From JAPOVO01 sp026708165 (lineage in GTDB: Bacteria; Chloroflexota; UBA11872; VXNJ01): a DNA stretch of 64,000 nucleotides. The position numbers were made by a program, and so were the translations under genes. The stretch spans positions 1,674,001-1,738,000 of the forward strand of contig OZ242360.1 in assembly GCA_965208775.1 (NCBI GenBank), written 5' to 3'. Numbering within the stretch: position 1 is the stretch's first letter; each line of letters starts with the position of its first letter. Shown here piece by piece: positions 16,995-26,122 of the stretch. Below the pieces are notes generated by a model. The model made no database searches. It was given only the letters and a program-made list of their open reading frames with translations, and was not told the DNA's origin.

Positions 16995-18560
16995 ATGACG
17001 GATCGCAGATCGCTCGTTCCCGCGTACACGTTTCCGACCACGCTGGAGGAGCAAGAGGCCGCGCTGGCGACTAACCCGCTGATGCGGCGGCTGATCGAAT
17101 ATCGCAAGTCGTACGCGGGCGACCGGTACCGCCCGGCCTATCACTACGTCAATCCGGAATCGGTGCTCAACGACCCGAACGGGCTGTGCCGCTGGCAGGG
17201 GCGCTGGCATTTGTTCTACCAGGCCAATCCGCCGGACGACTCGCGGTGGCACTGGGGCCACGCGGTCTCAGACGACCTCGTGCGCTGGCGCGACCTGCCT
17301 TACGCCATCTATCCCGGTCCCGAGCGCGACTGCTACTCGGGCACGACGCTGGTGGAAGACGACCGGGTGATCGCCATGTATCACGGCACCCAGGCCGGAA
17401 ACATGGTGGCGGTGTCGAGCGATCCGCTGCTGTTGAACTGGGAGAAGGTCGCTAACAAGGCGGTGATTCCGATAGCCGCGCCGGACGGGCCGGCCTTGCC
17501 GTACAACGTGTTCGACCCGTGCATCTGGCGGAAGGACGGCGTGTATTACTCGCTTTCGGCGGGGAAGAAACCGGAAGGTCCCGTGAGAATGCCCGTGCGG
17601 GCCAACTACCTGTTTCGCTCCCGCGATCTGGAGCATTGGGAATACATGCACCCCTTTATCGAGGGCGACCTTTTCACGCTGGTGGGCGACGACGGCGCCT
17701 GCCCGTATTTCTGGCCCATCGGGGACCGCCACATACTGCTGTTCTTCAGTCACATGAGCGGCGGCCAGTACCTGCTCGGCGACTACGACACCGAGCGTGA
17801 CAAGTTCGTGGTGACGCATGGCGCGAAGTTCAACTTCGGCGCGGCCACGCCGTGCGGGGTCCACGCGCCCTCGGCCACGCCGGACGGCGAGGGCGGATTG
17901 ATCGCGATCTTCAACATGAACGCGGGCAAGCCGACGCGCGACTGGAACCAGCTCATGACGCTGCCGCGACGATTGACGGTAGACGGCGACGATCTGTCAA
18001 TCGAGCCGGTCGAGGCGCTGAAATCGCTCCGGCAGGATGAGCGCCGGCTTGGGCCGTTGGAGCTTCCGGCAAACCGGGACGTGGTGCTGGAAGGCGTGTC
18101 GGGCGACACGCTGGAGCTGGAGGCCGAGATCGATCTGCAGGACGCGCCGACGGTGGAGCTCAGCGTGCTGCGCTCGCCTCGAAGGGAGGAGTTGACGCGT
18201 ATTTCGTTCTACAAGGAACGGGGATTTCCCGCGGCGCGACAGATTGAAGGCGGGGTCTTCGGGCCCGGGATCCGGGAGACCCTGGTCTCGATAGATACCT
18301 CTTACTCGTCGACGGCGGCTGACGTGCTCTCGCGTCCTCCCGAGACGGCGCCTTTTTCGCTGGCCGAGGGCGAGCCGCTGCGGCTGCGCGTGTTCGTCGA
18401 CCGCAGCGTCGTGGAGGTCTTCGTTAACGGCCGGCAGGCGCTGGGGGTCCGCGTCTACCCGGAGCGCGAGGACAGCTTGGGCGTATCGCTGAGGTCGCAG
18501 GGCGCGCCGAGCACGGTACGGTCGCTTACCGCCTGGACGATGGCGTCGATCTGGGACTAG
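16995..18560 (+). CDS. GH32-type glycoside hydrolase with altered active-site motifs
   Basis: 521 residues; ATG 16995 is preceded by GGGAGG. Five-bladed propeller markers: VLNDPNGLCRW with the nucleophile D60, WHWGHAVSDDLVRW and YSGTTLV; the C-terminal beta-sandwich of GH32 ends with VDRSVVEVFVNG and a Trp-Thr motif. The family acts on fructans or sucrose. Two catalytic motifs deviate: the RDP motif reads FDP (NVFDPCIW) and the EC acid/base motif reads AC (DDGACPYFWPI), so the usual Glu is absent. No signal peptide is seen. It may be an inactive or re-purposed subgroup. Confidence 0.85.
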   Translation: MTDRRSLVPAYTFPTTLEEQEAALATNPLMRRLIEYRKSYAGDRYRPAYHYVNPESVLNDPNGLCRWQGRWHLFYQANPPDDSRWHWGHAVSDDLVRWRDLPYAIYPGPERDCYSGTTLVEDDRVIAMYHGTQAGNMVAVSSDPLLLNWEKVANKAVIPIAAPDGPALPYNVFDPCIWRKDGVYYSLSAGKKPEGPVRMPVRANYLFRSRDLEHWEYMHPFIEGDLFTLVGDDGACPYFWPIGDRHILLFFSHMSGGQYLLGDYDTERDKFVVTHGAKFNFGAATPCGVHAPSATPDGEGGLIAIFNMNAGKPTRDWNQLMTLPRRLTVDGDDLSIEPVEALKSLRQDERRLGPLELPANRDVVLEGVSGDTLELEAEIDLQDAPTVELSVLRSPRREELTRISFYKERGFPAARQIEGGVFGPGIRETLVSIDTSYSSTAADVLSRPPETAPFSLAEGEPLRLRVFVDRSVVEVFVNGRQALGVRVYPEREDSLGVSLRSQGAPSTVRSLTAWTMASIWD

Positions 18561-18606
18561 GCGAGCCAGTTTTTCTATAAAGCGCGTAGCGACAAGAAGG
18601 GGCAAG

Positions 18607-18783
18607 ATGAGGAACGAATTCACCGCGATCATTGAGAGAGACGGTGAATGGTACATAGCGTATTGTCCCGAGATTCCAGGGGCTAATGGCCAAGGCACGA
18701 CCAAACAGGAAGCTCGCGAGAGTCTCGCTCACGCGATCGCGCTCGTGCTGGAAGACCGCCGCCAGAGATCCCCAATCGACTAG
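18607..18783 (+). CDS. HicB-like protein
   Basis: 58 residues reading FTAIIERDGEWYIAYCPEIP and then GANGQGTTKQEARESLAHAI, the compact HicB/UPF0150 fold. The ribosome site is AAGGGGCAAG. HicB antitoxins usually pair with HicA, but no HicA-like sequence is recognised in the following 450 bases, so this copy is an orphan or its partner has decayed. Confidence 0.8.
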   Translation: MRNEFTAIIERDGEWYIAYCPEIPGANGQGTTKQEARESLAHAIALVLEDRRQRSPID

Positions 18784-18992
18784 CCGGCAAGATATGCCGC
18801 AACTTGGCGGTGCCCAAGATAGGCGGTTGACTGCGCATATAGGATGCCGCCGCGCCATTGACACCGAGGCCGAAATCGAGAACGCTTTCTATCGTAAGAT
18901 CACCCGCTATGCACGAGTGAAGGGACGCTGTCTATTTGGTTGGAAGAAGATCGGTTTCTTTGAGTTCTCTGTTTTCCGAAGCCTGCAAACGC

Positions 18993-19157
18993 ATGGAAAT
19001 TGCCACCGAACGTGCGATGGGCTGTGAACGGGTGGGAACCACCCTCAGGTTGCACGTATCCAAGGATGAGCGGGTGGACTTCGAGCTTGTCCAGGATGAA
19101 GAAACCGGGCAGCTCCGGGTAGGGGAAATCATCGGAACGGAGTCGGGAGAACTCTAA
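18993..19157 (+). CDS. Possible small hypothetical protein
   Basis: 54 residues from ATG 18993: a basic or mixed start, then GTTLRLHVSKDERVDFELV and GQLRVGEIIG. It reads like a small beta-rich protein, but there is no family I recognise and no clear ribosome site. It may be the remains of a larger gene. Confidence 0.3.
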   Translation: MEIATERAMGCERVGTTLRLHVSKDERVDFELVQDEETGQLRVGEIIGTESGEL

Positions 19158-19254
19158 GCCGCTTCGTCGCGCCGGGCCGAGACGCGGTCTTTGCCCGCTT
19201 TGCCAGTGATTGTGGCCGCGCGGACGATTCACCCGAGCAGCGCAATCTAAATTT

Positions 19255-20139
19255 TCAGGGGCCGGAAAGGTAGTCGTCGGGCTCCTGTCTTTCTCGCCAG
19301 GCAACCAGTCCCCGGATAAGCAAGGCAAGCGCGGCCAGCAACGCCAGAAGCGTGCCGGTCGGCCCCCACGCCTGATGGCGAATCGTCCAAACCGCCAGAT
19401 TGATACCGCCCCAGGCAAGTCCCGCGATTCCAAATATCATGAGCGGAAACACGCAACCGATGGCGGCTATCCCATAGCTGAAAGGCATCCGGGTCCCGGG
19501 AGGGCCTCCGACCCTCATGGCCCGCCTGGCCGCTCGGTCGATTTGGTATCCGCCCATCAGCCACACGACCGCCAGAACCAGCGGCGCGCCTACGCGCGCC
19601 GCCGCGCGCAGGTCGATGCTCGCGACGACGACCGGGTCGTCGGGACCTGGAACGGGCGGGAACGGGGCGTCAAGCGAGACGAGCCTGTCGAACAGCGAGT
19701 TCACTCCGCCGCCCAGCGCTCCGGCGAGCGCTCGCGCCACGAAGAAAACAACCACCACCGCGACTGCCAAAAGCAAGAACCGGAAATAGGGCGACTGGCG
19801 AACCTGGTCCCAGTCGGTGAACGCGCCCTCGGGCGGTCCGGGGGTGACCGGCCGCGCTCTCCTAACGACTCGCGGCGGCTCGGCGTAACCGCCTTGAGGG
19901 CGGGCGCCGACGGGTTCGATCTCGGAAACCGGACTCGGGGCCGGTTCCGGCTCCATTGGACGGTCGGGCGGCGGCGGGGCGTCGACGCCGGGGTCTACCT
20001 GGCCGACCGGCGGATCTGGCGCGTCGGAGGGAGTCGCCGCGACCTCCTCTTCGCTTTCCGGAGTTACAGGTTCGAAAACGCGACGTCGAATGAGACGGTC
20101 GAGCGCGTCTTCCTCGCCTCCGTTATGCGATTGCGTCAA
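19255..20139 (-). CDS. Membrane protein with Pro-rich cytoplasmic N-terminus
   Basis: 294 residues. The first about 130 are disordered, rich in Pro, Glu and Asp. Then come hydrophobic stretches FLLLAVAVVVVFFVARALAG, VGAPLVLAVVWLMGG, YGIAAIGCVFPLMIFGIAGL and LLALLAALALLIRGLVAW, that is four probable membrane helices. No enzymatic motif. The function is unknown; neighbours give no hint. Confidence 0.65.
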   Translation of the reverse strand: MTQSHNGGEEDALDRLIRRRVFEPVTPESEEEVAATPSDAPDPPVGQVDPGVDAPPPPDRPMEPEPAPSPVSEIEPVGARPQGGYAEPPRVVRRARPVTPGPPEGAFTDWDQVRQSPYFRFLLLAVAVVVVFFVARALAGALGGGVNSLFDRLVSLDAPFPPVPGPDDPVVVASIDLRAAARVGAPLVLAVVWLMGGYQIDRAARRAMRVGGPPGTRMPFSYGIAAIGCVFPLMIFGIAGLAWGGINLAVWTIRHQAWGPTGTLLALLAALALLIRGLVAWRERQEPDDYLSGP

Positions 20140-20258
20140 CTACCCGCCCTTTCCAAGCTTAGGAACTATCCGCCTTTCAATAGATTACGCCCGCTTACCA
20201 ACCCGCCGCTTGCGGGGGATTTCATGCGCCTCATAGTCACGGGCGCGTGCTCCTGGAA

Positions 20259-20287
20259 TTGTCCGGCGACCGATAGCAATATATCTT
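20259..20287 (+). promoter_or_regulatory. Candidate sigma-70-type promoter
   Basis: TTGTCC at 20259-20264 and TATCTT at 20282-20287 are separated by 17 bases, 45 bases upstream of the sugar-isomerase-like gene. Confidence 0.4.
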
Positions 20288-20331
20288 GAACTACCTCGTC
20301 GAGAATCCCGGATCGCGAAAGGAAACAATCG

Positions 20332-21099
20332 ATGTCCTTGAAACTGTCGTACAACACGCTCGAATGGGGGCCGACGCCCGATCTTCACGAGATGCTCCTG
20401 GATCTCAAAGAAACGGGATGGGACGGCTGGGAGATCCGCCAGCCGCTGGACTGGCTCGGCTCGGCCGAACGGATCAACGACATCGTCGACGAGACCGGCC
20501 TTCCCGTGGCGTCCGTCTGCGGCCAGAACTGGGGTTTTGCCGACGACCGCGTGGCCATCGAGTTGAACAAGCGCCGCATCGACTTAGCCGCGGCCGTCAA
20601 CGCCGATTCGTACGTCATCATGGCGCCGCCGCGTCCGCAGGACCGGTCGCCCACACGGGAAGAGATCGCGTCGTTCGCCGGCTTCGCGGAGGTACTCGCG
20701 AAGTACGGAGTCGACAAGGGAGTCGACGTGACTTTCCACTTTCATTATGGACAGGTCGTGCAGAGCGAGGAAGAGGTCAAGACGGTGGTCGACCTGGCTC
20801 CGACGCTCAAGCTATGCGTCGATCTGTCGCACGCGCAGCTTCTCGAATGGGGCGCCATACGGTGTCTGCGCGAAGTCAAGGACCGGATCGCGTACCTGCA
20901 CCTTCAGGACTTCCGGAAGTGGCGGTTCGTAAACATAGGCGACGGCGACCTGTTCGAGAGCATCCCGGCCCTGTTCGATGTGATCGAAGAAATAGGCTTT
21001 CAGCGGTGGCTGGGATGCCACGGCGGACTTCAGACCGACCAGACGCCGAAGATGCGCGCCGAGGCGTGCCGCAACTATCTGAGAAGCATCGGCGTGTAA
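20332..21099 (+). CDS. Sugar phosphate isomerase/epimerase-like TIM barrel
   Basis: 255 residues. Xylose-isomerase-like (AP endonuclease family 2) barrel: the N-terminus KLSYNTLEWGP, central VTFHFHYGQVV, then CVDLSHAQLLEWG, YLHLQDFRKW and a C-terminal GFQRWLGCHGG. Metal-binding His, Asp and Glu positions are present. Likely an isomerase or epimerase of a sugar or inositol catabolite. The stop overlaps the start of the next gene (TAATG). Confidence 0.82.
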   Translation: MSLKLSYNTLEWGPTPDLHEMLLDLKETGWDGWEIRQPLDWLGSAERINDIVDETGLPVASVCGQNWGFADDRVAIELNKRRIDLAAAVNADSYVIMAPPRPQDRSPTREEIASFAGFAEVLAKYGVDKGVDVTFHFHYGQVVQSEEEVKTVVDLAPTLKLCVDLSHAQLLEWGAIRCLREVKDRIAYLHLQDFRKWRFVNIGDGDLFESIPALFDVIEEIGFQRWLGCHGGLQTDQTPKMRAEACRNYLRSIGV

Positions 21100-21743
21100 T
21101 GACGGCCCTGGCCGACATCCCGGCCTGGCGGTCGGTCAACCGGGCCGCCTACGAGCGGATGGCCCCCGACTATTTCCGCAGGTCGGAAGGCGCCGGGATC
21201 GAGGCTGATGCGGCCGAGTTTGTTTCGCTGCTAATCGACAGGTTCGGGCCGCGGCCGCGCGTGCTGGATGTCGGGAGCGGTCCGGGAGTCGACTCGTGGC
21301 GGCTCAGCGACGCGGGCGCGGCGCCGGTCTGCCTCGATACGGCGGTCGGCATGTTGCGCACCGCGGGTGCGCGGTCAGCCCCGGCGGGACTCGTTTGCGG
21401 CGACATGATCGACAGTCCGTTCGGCGCGGGATCGTTCCACGGCGTATGGGCTTGCGCCTCGCTCTTGCACATCCCGAAGCGGGCGCTGCCGCGAGCGCTG
21501 GCCGAGATTCGCCGGGTACTCGTCGGCGGGGGCATCGTTTACCTGGCGATGCGCGCCGGCCGGGGCCGCCTGATTACCAATAGGGGCACGAGCTTGGAGA
21601 GAGTTCTTACCCGATATGACCAGGACGAGCTGGAAGCCGCTCTCGCCAAATCCGGGATGCGCGTACTAATGCTCGCGCCGCGCGAATGGCCGCTCGGCCT
21701 CGACGGAGGAAAGTGGATTCACGGGTTTGCCGTACGCGACTAG
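21099..21743 (+). CDS. SAM-dependent methyltransferase, class I
   Basis: 214 residues. ATG 21099 overlaps the stop of the isomerase gene. Motif I VLDVGSGPGVDSW is followed by CLDTAVGMLRTA, DMIDSPFGAGSFHGVWACASLLHI and a C-terminal GKWIHGFAVRD. It looks like a small-molecule methyltransferase of the UbiE/Methyltransf_11 type. The substrate is unknown; co-translation with the isomerase-like gene suggests a shared pathway. Confidence 0.82.
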   Translation: MTALADIPAWRSVNRAAYERMAPDYFRRSEGAGIEADAAEFVSLLIDRFGPRPRVLDVGSGPGVDSWRLSDAGAAPVCLDTAVGMLRTAGARSAPAGLVCGDMIDSPFGAGSFHGVWACASLLHIPKRALPRALAEIRRVLVGGGIVYLAMRAGRGRLITNRGTSLERVLTRYDQDELEAALAKSGMRVLMLAPREWPLGLDGGKWIHGFAVRD

Positions 21744-21848
21744 GGATATCAACGCCCATCGCTGATATAATTCCTGCCTGCCGCCACCGTGCATCACCAG
21801 GGTCGGCGGGGAACCAGATCAAGCGTCCAGACATTCGGAGCCAGAGTA

Positions 21849-22325
21849 TTGCTTAGGATTCGCTTAGCGCGTCGAGGAAGACGGGGCAGGCCGTCGTACA
21901 GGATCGTGGTTGCTCCGTCCAAGGCTTCCCGCGATGGGCGGACCGTCTCCGATTTGGGTTACTACGATCCGCTAGCCGAACCTTCCGATTTTCGAGTAGA
22001 CGTGAACGCGGCCCGGAGCTGGATTGCCAAGGGCGCTCAGCCTTCGGACCGGGTGTGGAAGATCCTCGAGCTGGCAGAGCCCGGTTTTCGAGAGAACCTC
22101 AAGAGCAGCAACGGGGAAGCCGCCGTCGCGGAAGCTCCCGAACCCGCGCCGGAGCCGCCCGCGAAGCCGCGAGCCAAGGCCGCTTCCGGCAAAGCGGCGG
22201 GCAAGGCAAAGGCCGCTTCCAAAGCCAAGGCGAAGCCGACCGCCAAGGCCCGCGCGAAATCCAAAGCGAAAGCCAAGGCGAGAGCCACCAGGAAAATCGC
22301 GCCCAAGTCCAAAACGAAGTCCTGA
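21849..22325 (+). CDS. rpsP: Ribosomal protein bS16 with long basic tail
   Basis: TTG at 21849 is chosen because the product then starts LRIRLARRGRRGRPSYRIVV, as other bS16 proteins do. The canonical domain takes about 80 residues; the protein continues to 158 with an Ala/Pro/Glu linker and about 55 residues of Lys-Ala-Arg repeats resembling histone-H1 tails. First gene of rpsP-khpA-rimM-trmD. Confidence 0.92.
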   Translation: MLRIRLARRGRRGRPSYRIVVAPSKASRDGRTVSDLGYYDPLAEPSDFRVDVNAARSWIAKGAQPSDRVWKILELAEPGFRENLKSSNGEAAVAEAPEPAPEPPAKPRAKAASGKAAGKAKAASKAKAKPTAKARAKSKAKAKARATRKIAPKSKTKS

Positions 22326-22354
22326 GCGGGACGTAAGATCAGCCGAGGCCGAAC

Positions 22355-22591
22355 ATGGATGAATTGATAGAGTTCATCGCCCGCCACCTGGTTACCGACC
22401 GCGACGCCGTGCGCGTGACGCGGCGTGACCGCGGCAGGGTAACGATCTACGAGCTCGAAGTTGACCAGCGTGACATGGGCCGGGTGATCGGACGTCAGGG
22501 GCGCATGGCGACGGCGATTCGCACGGTAATGCGTGCAGCGCCCATAGGTCAGGGCAAGCGGTGCCAGCTAGAGATCGTGGAGGCCGGCTGA
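22355..22591 (+). CDS. khpA: KH-domain RNA-binding protein KhpA
   Basis: 78 residues. A single type II KH domain with the GxxG loop in GRVIGRQGRMATAIRTVMRA. KhpA (YlqC) binds RNA and commonly lies between rpsP and rimM, as here. The end overlaps the rimM frame. Confidence 0.92.
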   Translation: MDELIEFIARHLVTDRDAVRVTRRDRGRVTIYELEVDQRDMGRVIGRQGRMATAIRTVMRAAPIGQGKRCQLEIVEAG

Positions 22592-23100
22592 CCGACCGCT
22601 CCCCGCGATTCATCCCTGTCGCGGAAGTCACCAGACCGGCCGGGATCAAGGGAGAGATCAAGCTTGAGTTGCTGACTGATCTCTACGGCATCTTCGAACC
22701 TGCTTGCGAAGTCTTTGTCGGCAGCGAACGCGCGCCCGCCACGATCGAGCGGTTCAACCGCACCGGCGAGCGGCTGAAGCTCAAAGGGCTGGATTCACGC
22801 GAGCGGGCCGAGCGGCTGCGGGGCGAGACCATCTACTGCGAGACCGAGCGGGCCGTCGGACTCCTGGATGGGCGTTACTTCCACTTCCAGATAATTGGTA
22901 TGGAGGTCGTCACGACGGAAAATGAAGTTCTCGGCAAAGTCGTGGAGATTTTCGAGACCGGCTCCAACGACGTTTACGTGGTCCGCCGGCAGTCAAGCGA
23001 AATCCTGCTGCCGGCCACCAAAGAGATAATTCTCGACATCGACCTGGACGGGAACACCATTACGGTGAACCTGATTCCCGGCCTGCGCGGCGACTCGTAG
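22561..23100 (+). CDS. rimM: Ribosome maturation factor RimM
   Basis: Up to 179 residues. The N-terminal barrel has VAEVTRPAGIKGEIKLELLTD and the C-terminal PRC domain has SNDVYVVRR, EILLPATKEIILDID and LIPGLRG. RimM assists 30S head assembly. GTG 22561 lies 31 bases inside khpA; CTG 22588, overlapping the khpA stop with GGAGG four bases upstream, would give the more usual N-terminal length. Confidence 0.92.
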   Translation: MPARDRGGRLTDRSPRFIPVAEVTRPAGIKGEIKLELLTDLYGIFEPACEVFVGSERAPATIERFNRTGERLKLKGLDSRERAERLRGETIYCETERAVGLLDGRYFHFQIIGMEVVTTENEVLGKVVEIFETGSNDVYVVRRQSSEILLPATKEIILDIDLDGNTITVNLIPGLRGDS

Positions 23101-23907
23101 ATGCCGGCCGGCATACGGTTCGACATTCTGACGCTGTTTCCCGAAATGCTGGCGGGGCCTTTGGAGGGTGGAGTTCTGGGGCGTGCGCGGCGCGCGGGCC
23201 TGGTTGAGATTGAATCCCACAATCTCCGTGACTGGGCGATGGACCGTCATAACACCGTCGACGACTACACATTCGGCGGCGGATCCGGGATGGTGATGAA
23301 ACCGGAACCCATCGCCGCGGCCGTCGAAGCGCTGCGCAACGAAAAAAGCTGGGTCGTGCTTCTGACCCCCCAGGGCAAGGTCCTGGATCACGCTGTCGCC
23401 CTGGAGCTTTCCCGCAAGACCCATTTGATACTGATTTGCGGACGTTACGAAGGCGTCGACGAGCGGGTGCGGATCCAGCTAGTCGATGAACAGATATCGA
23501 TAGGCGACTACGTGCTTACAGGCGGCGAGCTGCCCGCGCTAGTGCTCACGGAGACCGTCGCAAGGCTGGCGCCTGGAGTGGTCGGCAACGACGAGGCGAC
23601 GCGCAAAGAGTCGCACTCGGAGGGGCTTCTGGAGCATCCGCACTTCACCAGGCCCAGAGAGTTTCGGGGCGAGGCGGTCCCGGACGTGCTTCTGTCAGGC
23701 GATCACGGCGCGATACGGCGCTGGCGTCACCGGGAATCGCTGCGGCGCACGCTTCTGGTCCGCCCCGATCTCCTGCAACGGCGCGGGCTGGAGCCGGACG
23801 AGTCCGAATGGCTTTGGAAAGAGGAACCGGCGGCGATGTCCGGTATTCACGGCGTCCCGCCATCCGTCGAACCGGACCCTCCACTTGAAAAGAAGCTGGA
23901 AAGCTAG
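23101..23907 (+). CDS. trmD: tRNA (guanine37-N1)-methyltransferase TrmD
   Basis: 268 residues; ATG directly follows the rimM stop. SPOUT knot motifs: FDILTLFPEML, TFGGGSGMVMKPEP, LICGRYEGVDERV, SIGDYVLTGGELPA and a C-terminal HFTRPREFRGEAVPDVLLSG. It methylates G37 of tRNAs to prevent frameshifting. rplS, which often follows, is absent here; the next gene is groEL. Confidence 0.96.
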   Translation: MPAGIRFDILTLFPEMLAGPLEGGVLGRARRAGLVEIESHNLRDWAMDRHNTVDDYTFGGGSGMVMKPEPIAAAVEALRNEKSWVVLLTPQGKVLDHAVALELSRKTHLILICGRYEGVDERVRIQLVDEQISIGDYVLTGGELPALVLTETVARLAPGVVGNDEATRKESHSEGLLEHPHFTRPREFRGEAVPDVLLSGDHGAIRRWRHRESLRRTLLVRPDLLQRRGLEPDESEWLWKEEPAAMSGIHGVPPSVEPDPPLEKKLES

Positions 23908-24038
23908 CAAAATCAAAGCTAGATTGCTAGGAATTCCCGGAAGCGGTTGAGATCGCTTGACCGGGAGTCGAAACGGCCAACTTGAGAAACACGAGTTTGA
24001 CGCGCTAGCAAGCGCCGTACGCTTGAAGGATATGGACG

Positions 24039-25637
24039 ATGCCAGGTAAAGCAGTAATGTTCGGTCAGGAAGCCCGCGAGGCGTTGAAGGCGGGAGTCGA
24101 CGAGGTCGGCAACGCCGTTCGCGTGACCATGGGGCCTCGCGGTCGCAACGTCGTCCTCGAACGGAAATTCGGCAAGCCCATCATCACCAACGACGGCGTC
24201 ACCGTTGCGTCCGACGTTGAGGACCTGGAAGACCCGTTCGTAAACACGGGCGCCCGGCTCGCCTACGAGGCGGCCAAGAAGACCAACAGCGTGGCCGGAG
24301 ACGGCACGTCGACGGCGGCGATACTCTGCCAGGCGATCTACGCTCAAGGGCTCCGGGTTACCACCGCCGGGTACAACGCGATGATCCTTCGCCGCGGCCT
24401 TCAGGTTGCCTCCAAAGCGGTGAGCGACTTCCTGGAAGAGTCGGCGGTCGAGGTGTCCGGACGCGAGCAGCTCGAATGGGTCGGCACAATCTCGGCCGCG
24501 GATCCTGAGATCGGCCGCATGGTGGCCCATCTCTTCGACAAGCTCGGCAAGAACGCAGGCGTAAACGTCGAGGATGGGAAGACCGCCGAGACCTTCGTCG
24601 ACTATGTAAACGGAATCAAGTTCGACCGCGGGCTGATTTCTCCGTATTTCGCCGGCGGTGAAGGTGAGAGCGAAGCCAGCGTCAGCAGGCCCTACATACT
24701 CCTGACCGACCAGAAGCTGACCGCCGCGAGCGACGTCATTCCAGTGATGGAGAAGTTCCTGCAGGCCGGCAACAAAGACCTGATCATCATGGCCGAGGAC
24801 ATCGAGGGCGAGGCGCTCGGAGCGCTCGTGCTCAACCGCCTTCGCGGAGTAATCAACGTCGTGGGCGTCAAGGCTCCGGCGTTCGGCGACCGGCGGCGAT
24901 GGATGCTCGAAGACTACGCGATCTTCACGGGCGGCCAGCTCATAGCCAAAGAAATGGGGCTGGGTTGGGACAAGGTCGGCCTGGAGCATCTGGGGCGCGC
25001 GGATACCGTGACCGTGACCAAAGATGAGACCATGATCATCGCGGGGCATGGAGATCCCGAGTTGATCCAGCGCCGCATAGACGCCATCTGGGACTCTCAC
25101 AAGAAAGCCAAGAACGACTACGACCGCGAAAAACTGTCGGAACGCGCGAACCAGCTAAGCGGGACGATTGCCGTTCTGAACGTCAGCGCGCCGACCGAAA
25201 TCGAGCAGCGGGAGAAGAAGCACCGGGTCGAAGACGCCGTGTCGGCGACCCGCGCCGCGCTTGAGGAGGGAGTCGTCACCGGCGGAGGAGTCTCGCTCCT
25301 GCGAGCCGAGGGGGCAATCGACGCGCTCGACCTGAGCGAGACGGAGCAGATCGGCGCCGACGTCGTCCGGCAGGCGCTCGCTCAGCCGCTTATGCAGATA
25401 GCCGAAAACGCCGGATTCGAGGGCGACGTGATAGCGCAGCGAGTCCGCGAGGCGGAGGGCAACGTGGGATTCAACGCCGAGTCGGGTGAATACGAGGACC
25501 TGTTCGCGGCGGGCATCGTCGATCCCGTGAAGGTGACGCGGGCGGCGGTAACCAACGCCGTGAGCGCCGCGATAAATCTGCTGACTACGGAAACGACCAT
25601 CGTAGACGCGCCCGAAAAGACCGACGAAGAAGCCTAG
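24039..25637 (+). CDS. groEL: Chaperonin GroEL (Hsp60)
   Basis: 532 residues. Conserved segments: VTMGPRGRNVVLERKFG, ITNDGVTVA, VAGDGTSTAAIL, GVNVEDGK, FDRGLISPYF, VKAPAFGDRR, VEDAVSATRAA and EGVVTGGG. The Gly-Gly-Met tail is replaced by an acidic end (PEKTDEEA). No groES lies next to it, and no CIRCE element is seen in the 130-base gap upstream, so it may be a second, uncoupled copy. It folds proteins in an ATP-driven double ring. Confidence 0.96.
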   Translation: MPGKAVMFGQEAREALKAGVDEVGNAVRVTMGPRGRNVVLERKFGKPIITNDGVTVASDVEDLEDPFVNTGARLAYEAAKKTNSVAGDGTSTAAILCQAIYAQGLRVTTAGYNAMILRRGLQVASKAVSDFLEESAVEVSGREQLEWVGTISAADPEIGRMVAHLFDKLGKNAGVNVEDGKTAETFVDYVNGIKFDRGLISPYFAGGEGESEASVSRPYILLTDQKLTAASDVIPVMEKFLQAGNKDLIIMAEDIEGEALGALVLNRLRGVINVVGVKAPAFGDRRRWMLEDYAIFTGGQLIAKEMGLGWDKVGLEHLGRADTVTVTKDETMIIAGHGDPELIQRRIDAIWDSHKKAKNDYDREKLSERANQLSGTIAVLNVSAPTEIEQREKKHRVEDAVSATRAALEEGVVTGGGVSLLRAEGAIDALDLSETEQIGADVVRQALAQPLMQIAENAGFEGDVIAQRVREAEGNVGFNAESGEYEDLFAAGIVDPVKVTRAAVTNAVSAAINLLTTETTIVDAPEKTDEEA

Positions 25638-25711
25638 AAACCGCAGGCCGGAGTTTTAGTTCTGGTCTGCTGAAGCCTTAGCGCGTATGGACGGCCAAGC
25701 CGTCGGTATGG

Positions 25712-26122
25712 CTAGTAGACCGTTTCCGCTCTGGACCAGTTGACCGGGATCGACGGGGCGCTGACCACGGCGTTTTCTTCGTCGTAAGGCTCGATGTCGG
25801 TGTCGTCGTAAATGCCCTTGATGCTGTTTTGCTTGAGCATGTCGGCGGCGACCATATCGTCCCAAAACGACTCAAGCGTCTTGTAGCGTGAGTACCATTC
25901 GAGCGGTTTCTGGAACTCGCCGGATTGATCGGCGAAGTAGACGACGACCTCCCGAACGCTGATCTCTTCGATCGTCAACGTTCGCCGGGGCAGCGAGTCG
26001 CAAAAATGCTCAATCCAACTGAGGCGGAGGCTGATCTCCCGTTTCGATAGCTCGCATTCCGACGACAGGTACGATTTGTACCATTCCAGGGCTTTGCATA
26101 CGTCGAACGAGTCTACCGACAT
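25712..26122 (-). CDS. Orphan SAM-like core-binding domain protein
   Basis: 136 residues. Helical; ALEWYKSYLSSECELSKREI, then SWIEHFCDSLPRRTLTIEEI, then ESFWDDMVAADMLKQNSIKGI resemble the N-terminal DNA-binding (core-binding) domain of tyrosine recombinases, where FYxFLxxxGxIxxNPxxGI is usual. No catalytic domain follows; the protein ends with about 30 unstructured residues. It could be a recombinase relic or a stand-alone DNA-binding protein. Confidence 0.55.
   Translation of the reverse strand: MSVDSFDVCKALEWYKSYLSSECELSKREISLRLSWIEHFCDSLPRRTLTIEEISVREVVVYFADQSGEFQKPLEWYSRYKTLESFWDDMVAADMLKQNSIKGIYDDTDIEPYDEENAVVSAPSIPVNWSRAETVY

Noticed and set aside
23908..24038. Possible CIRCE heat-shock element before groEL
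   Set aside because: GCTAG-type repeats are present but not the TTAGCACTC-N9-GAGTGCTAA pattern.
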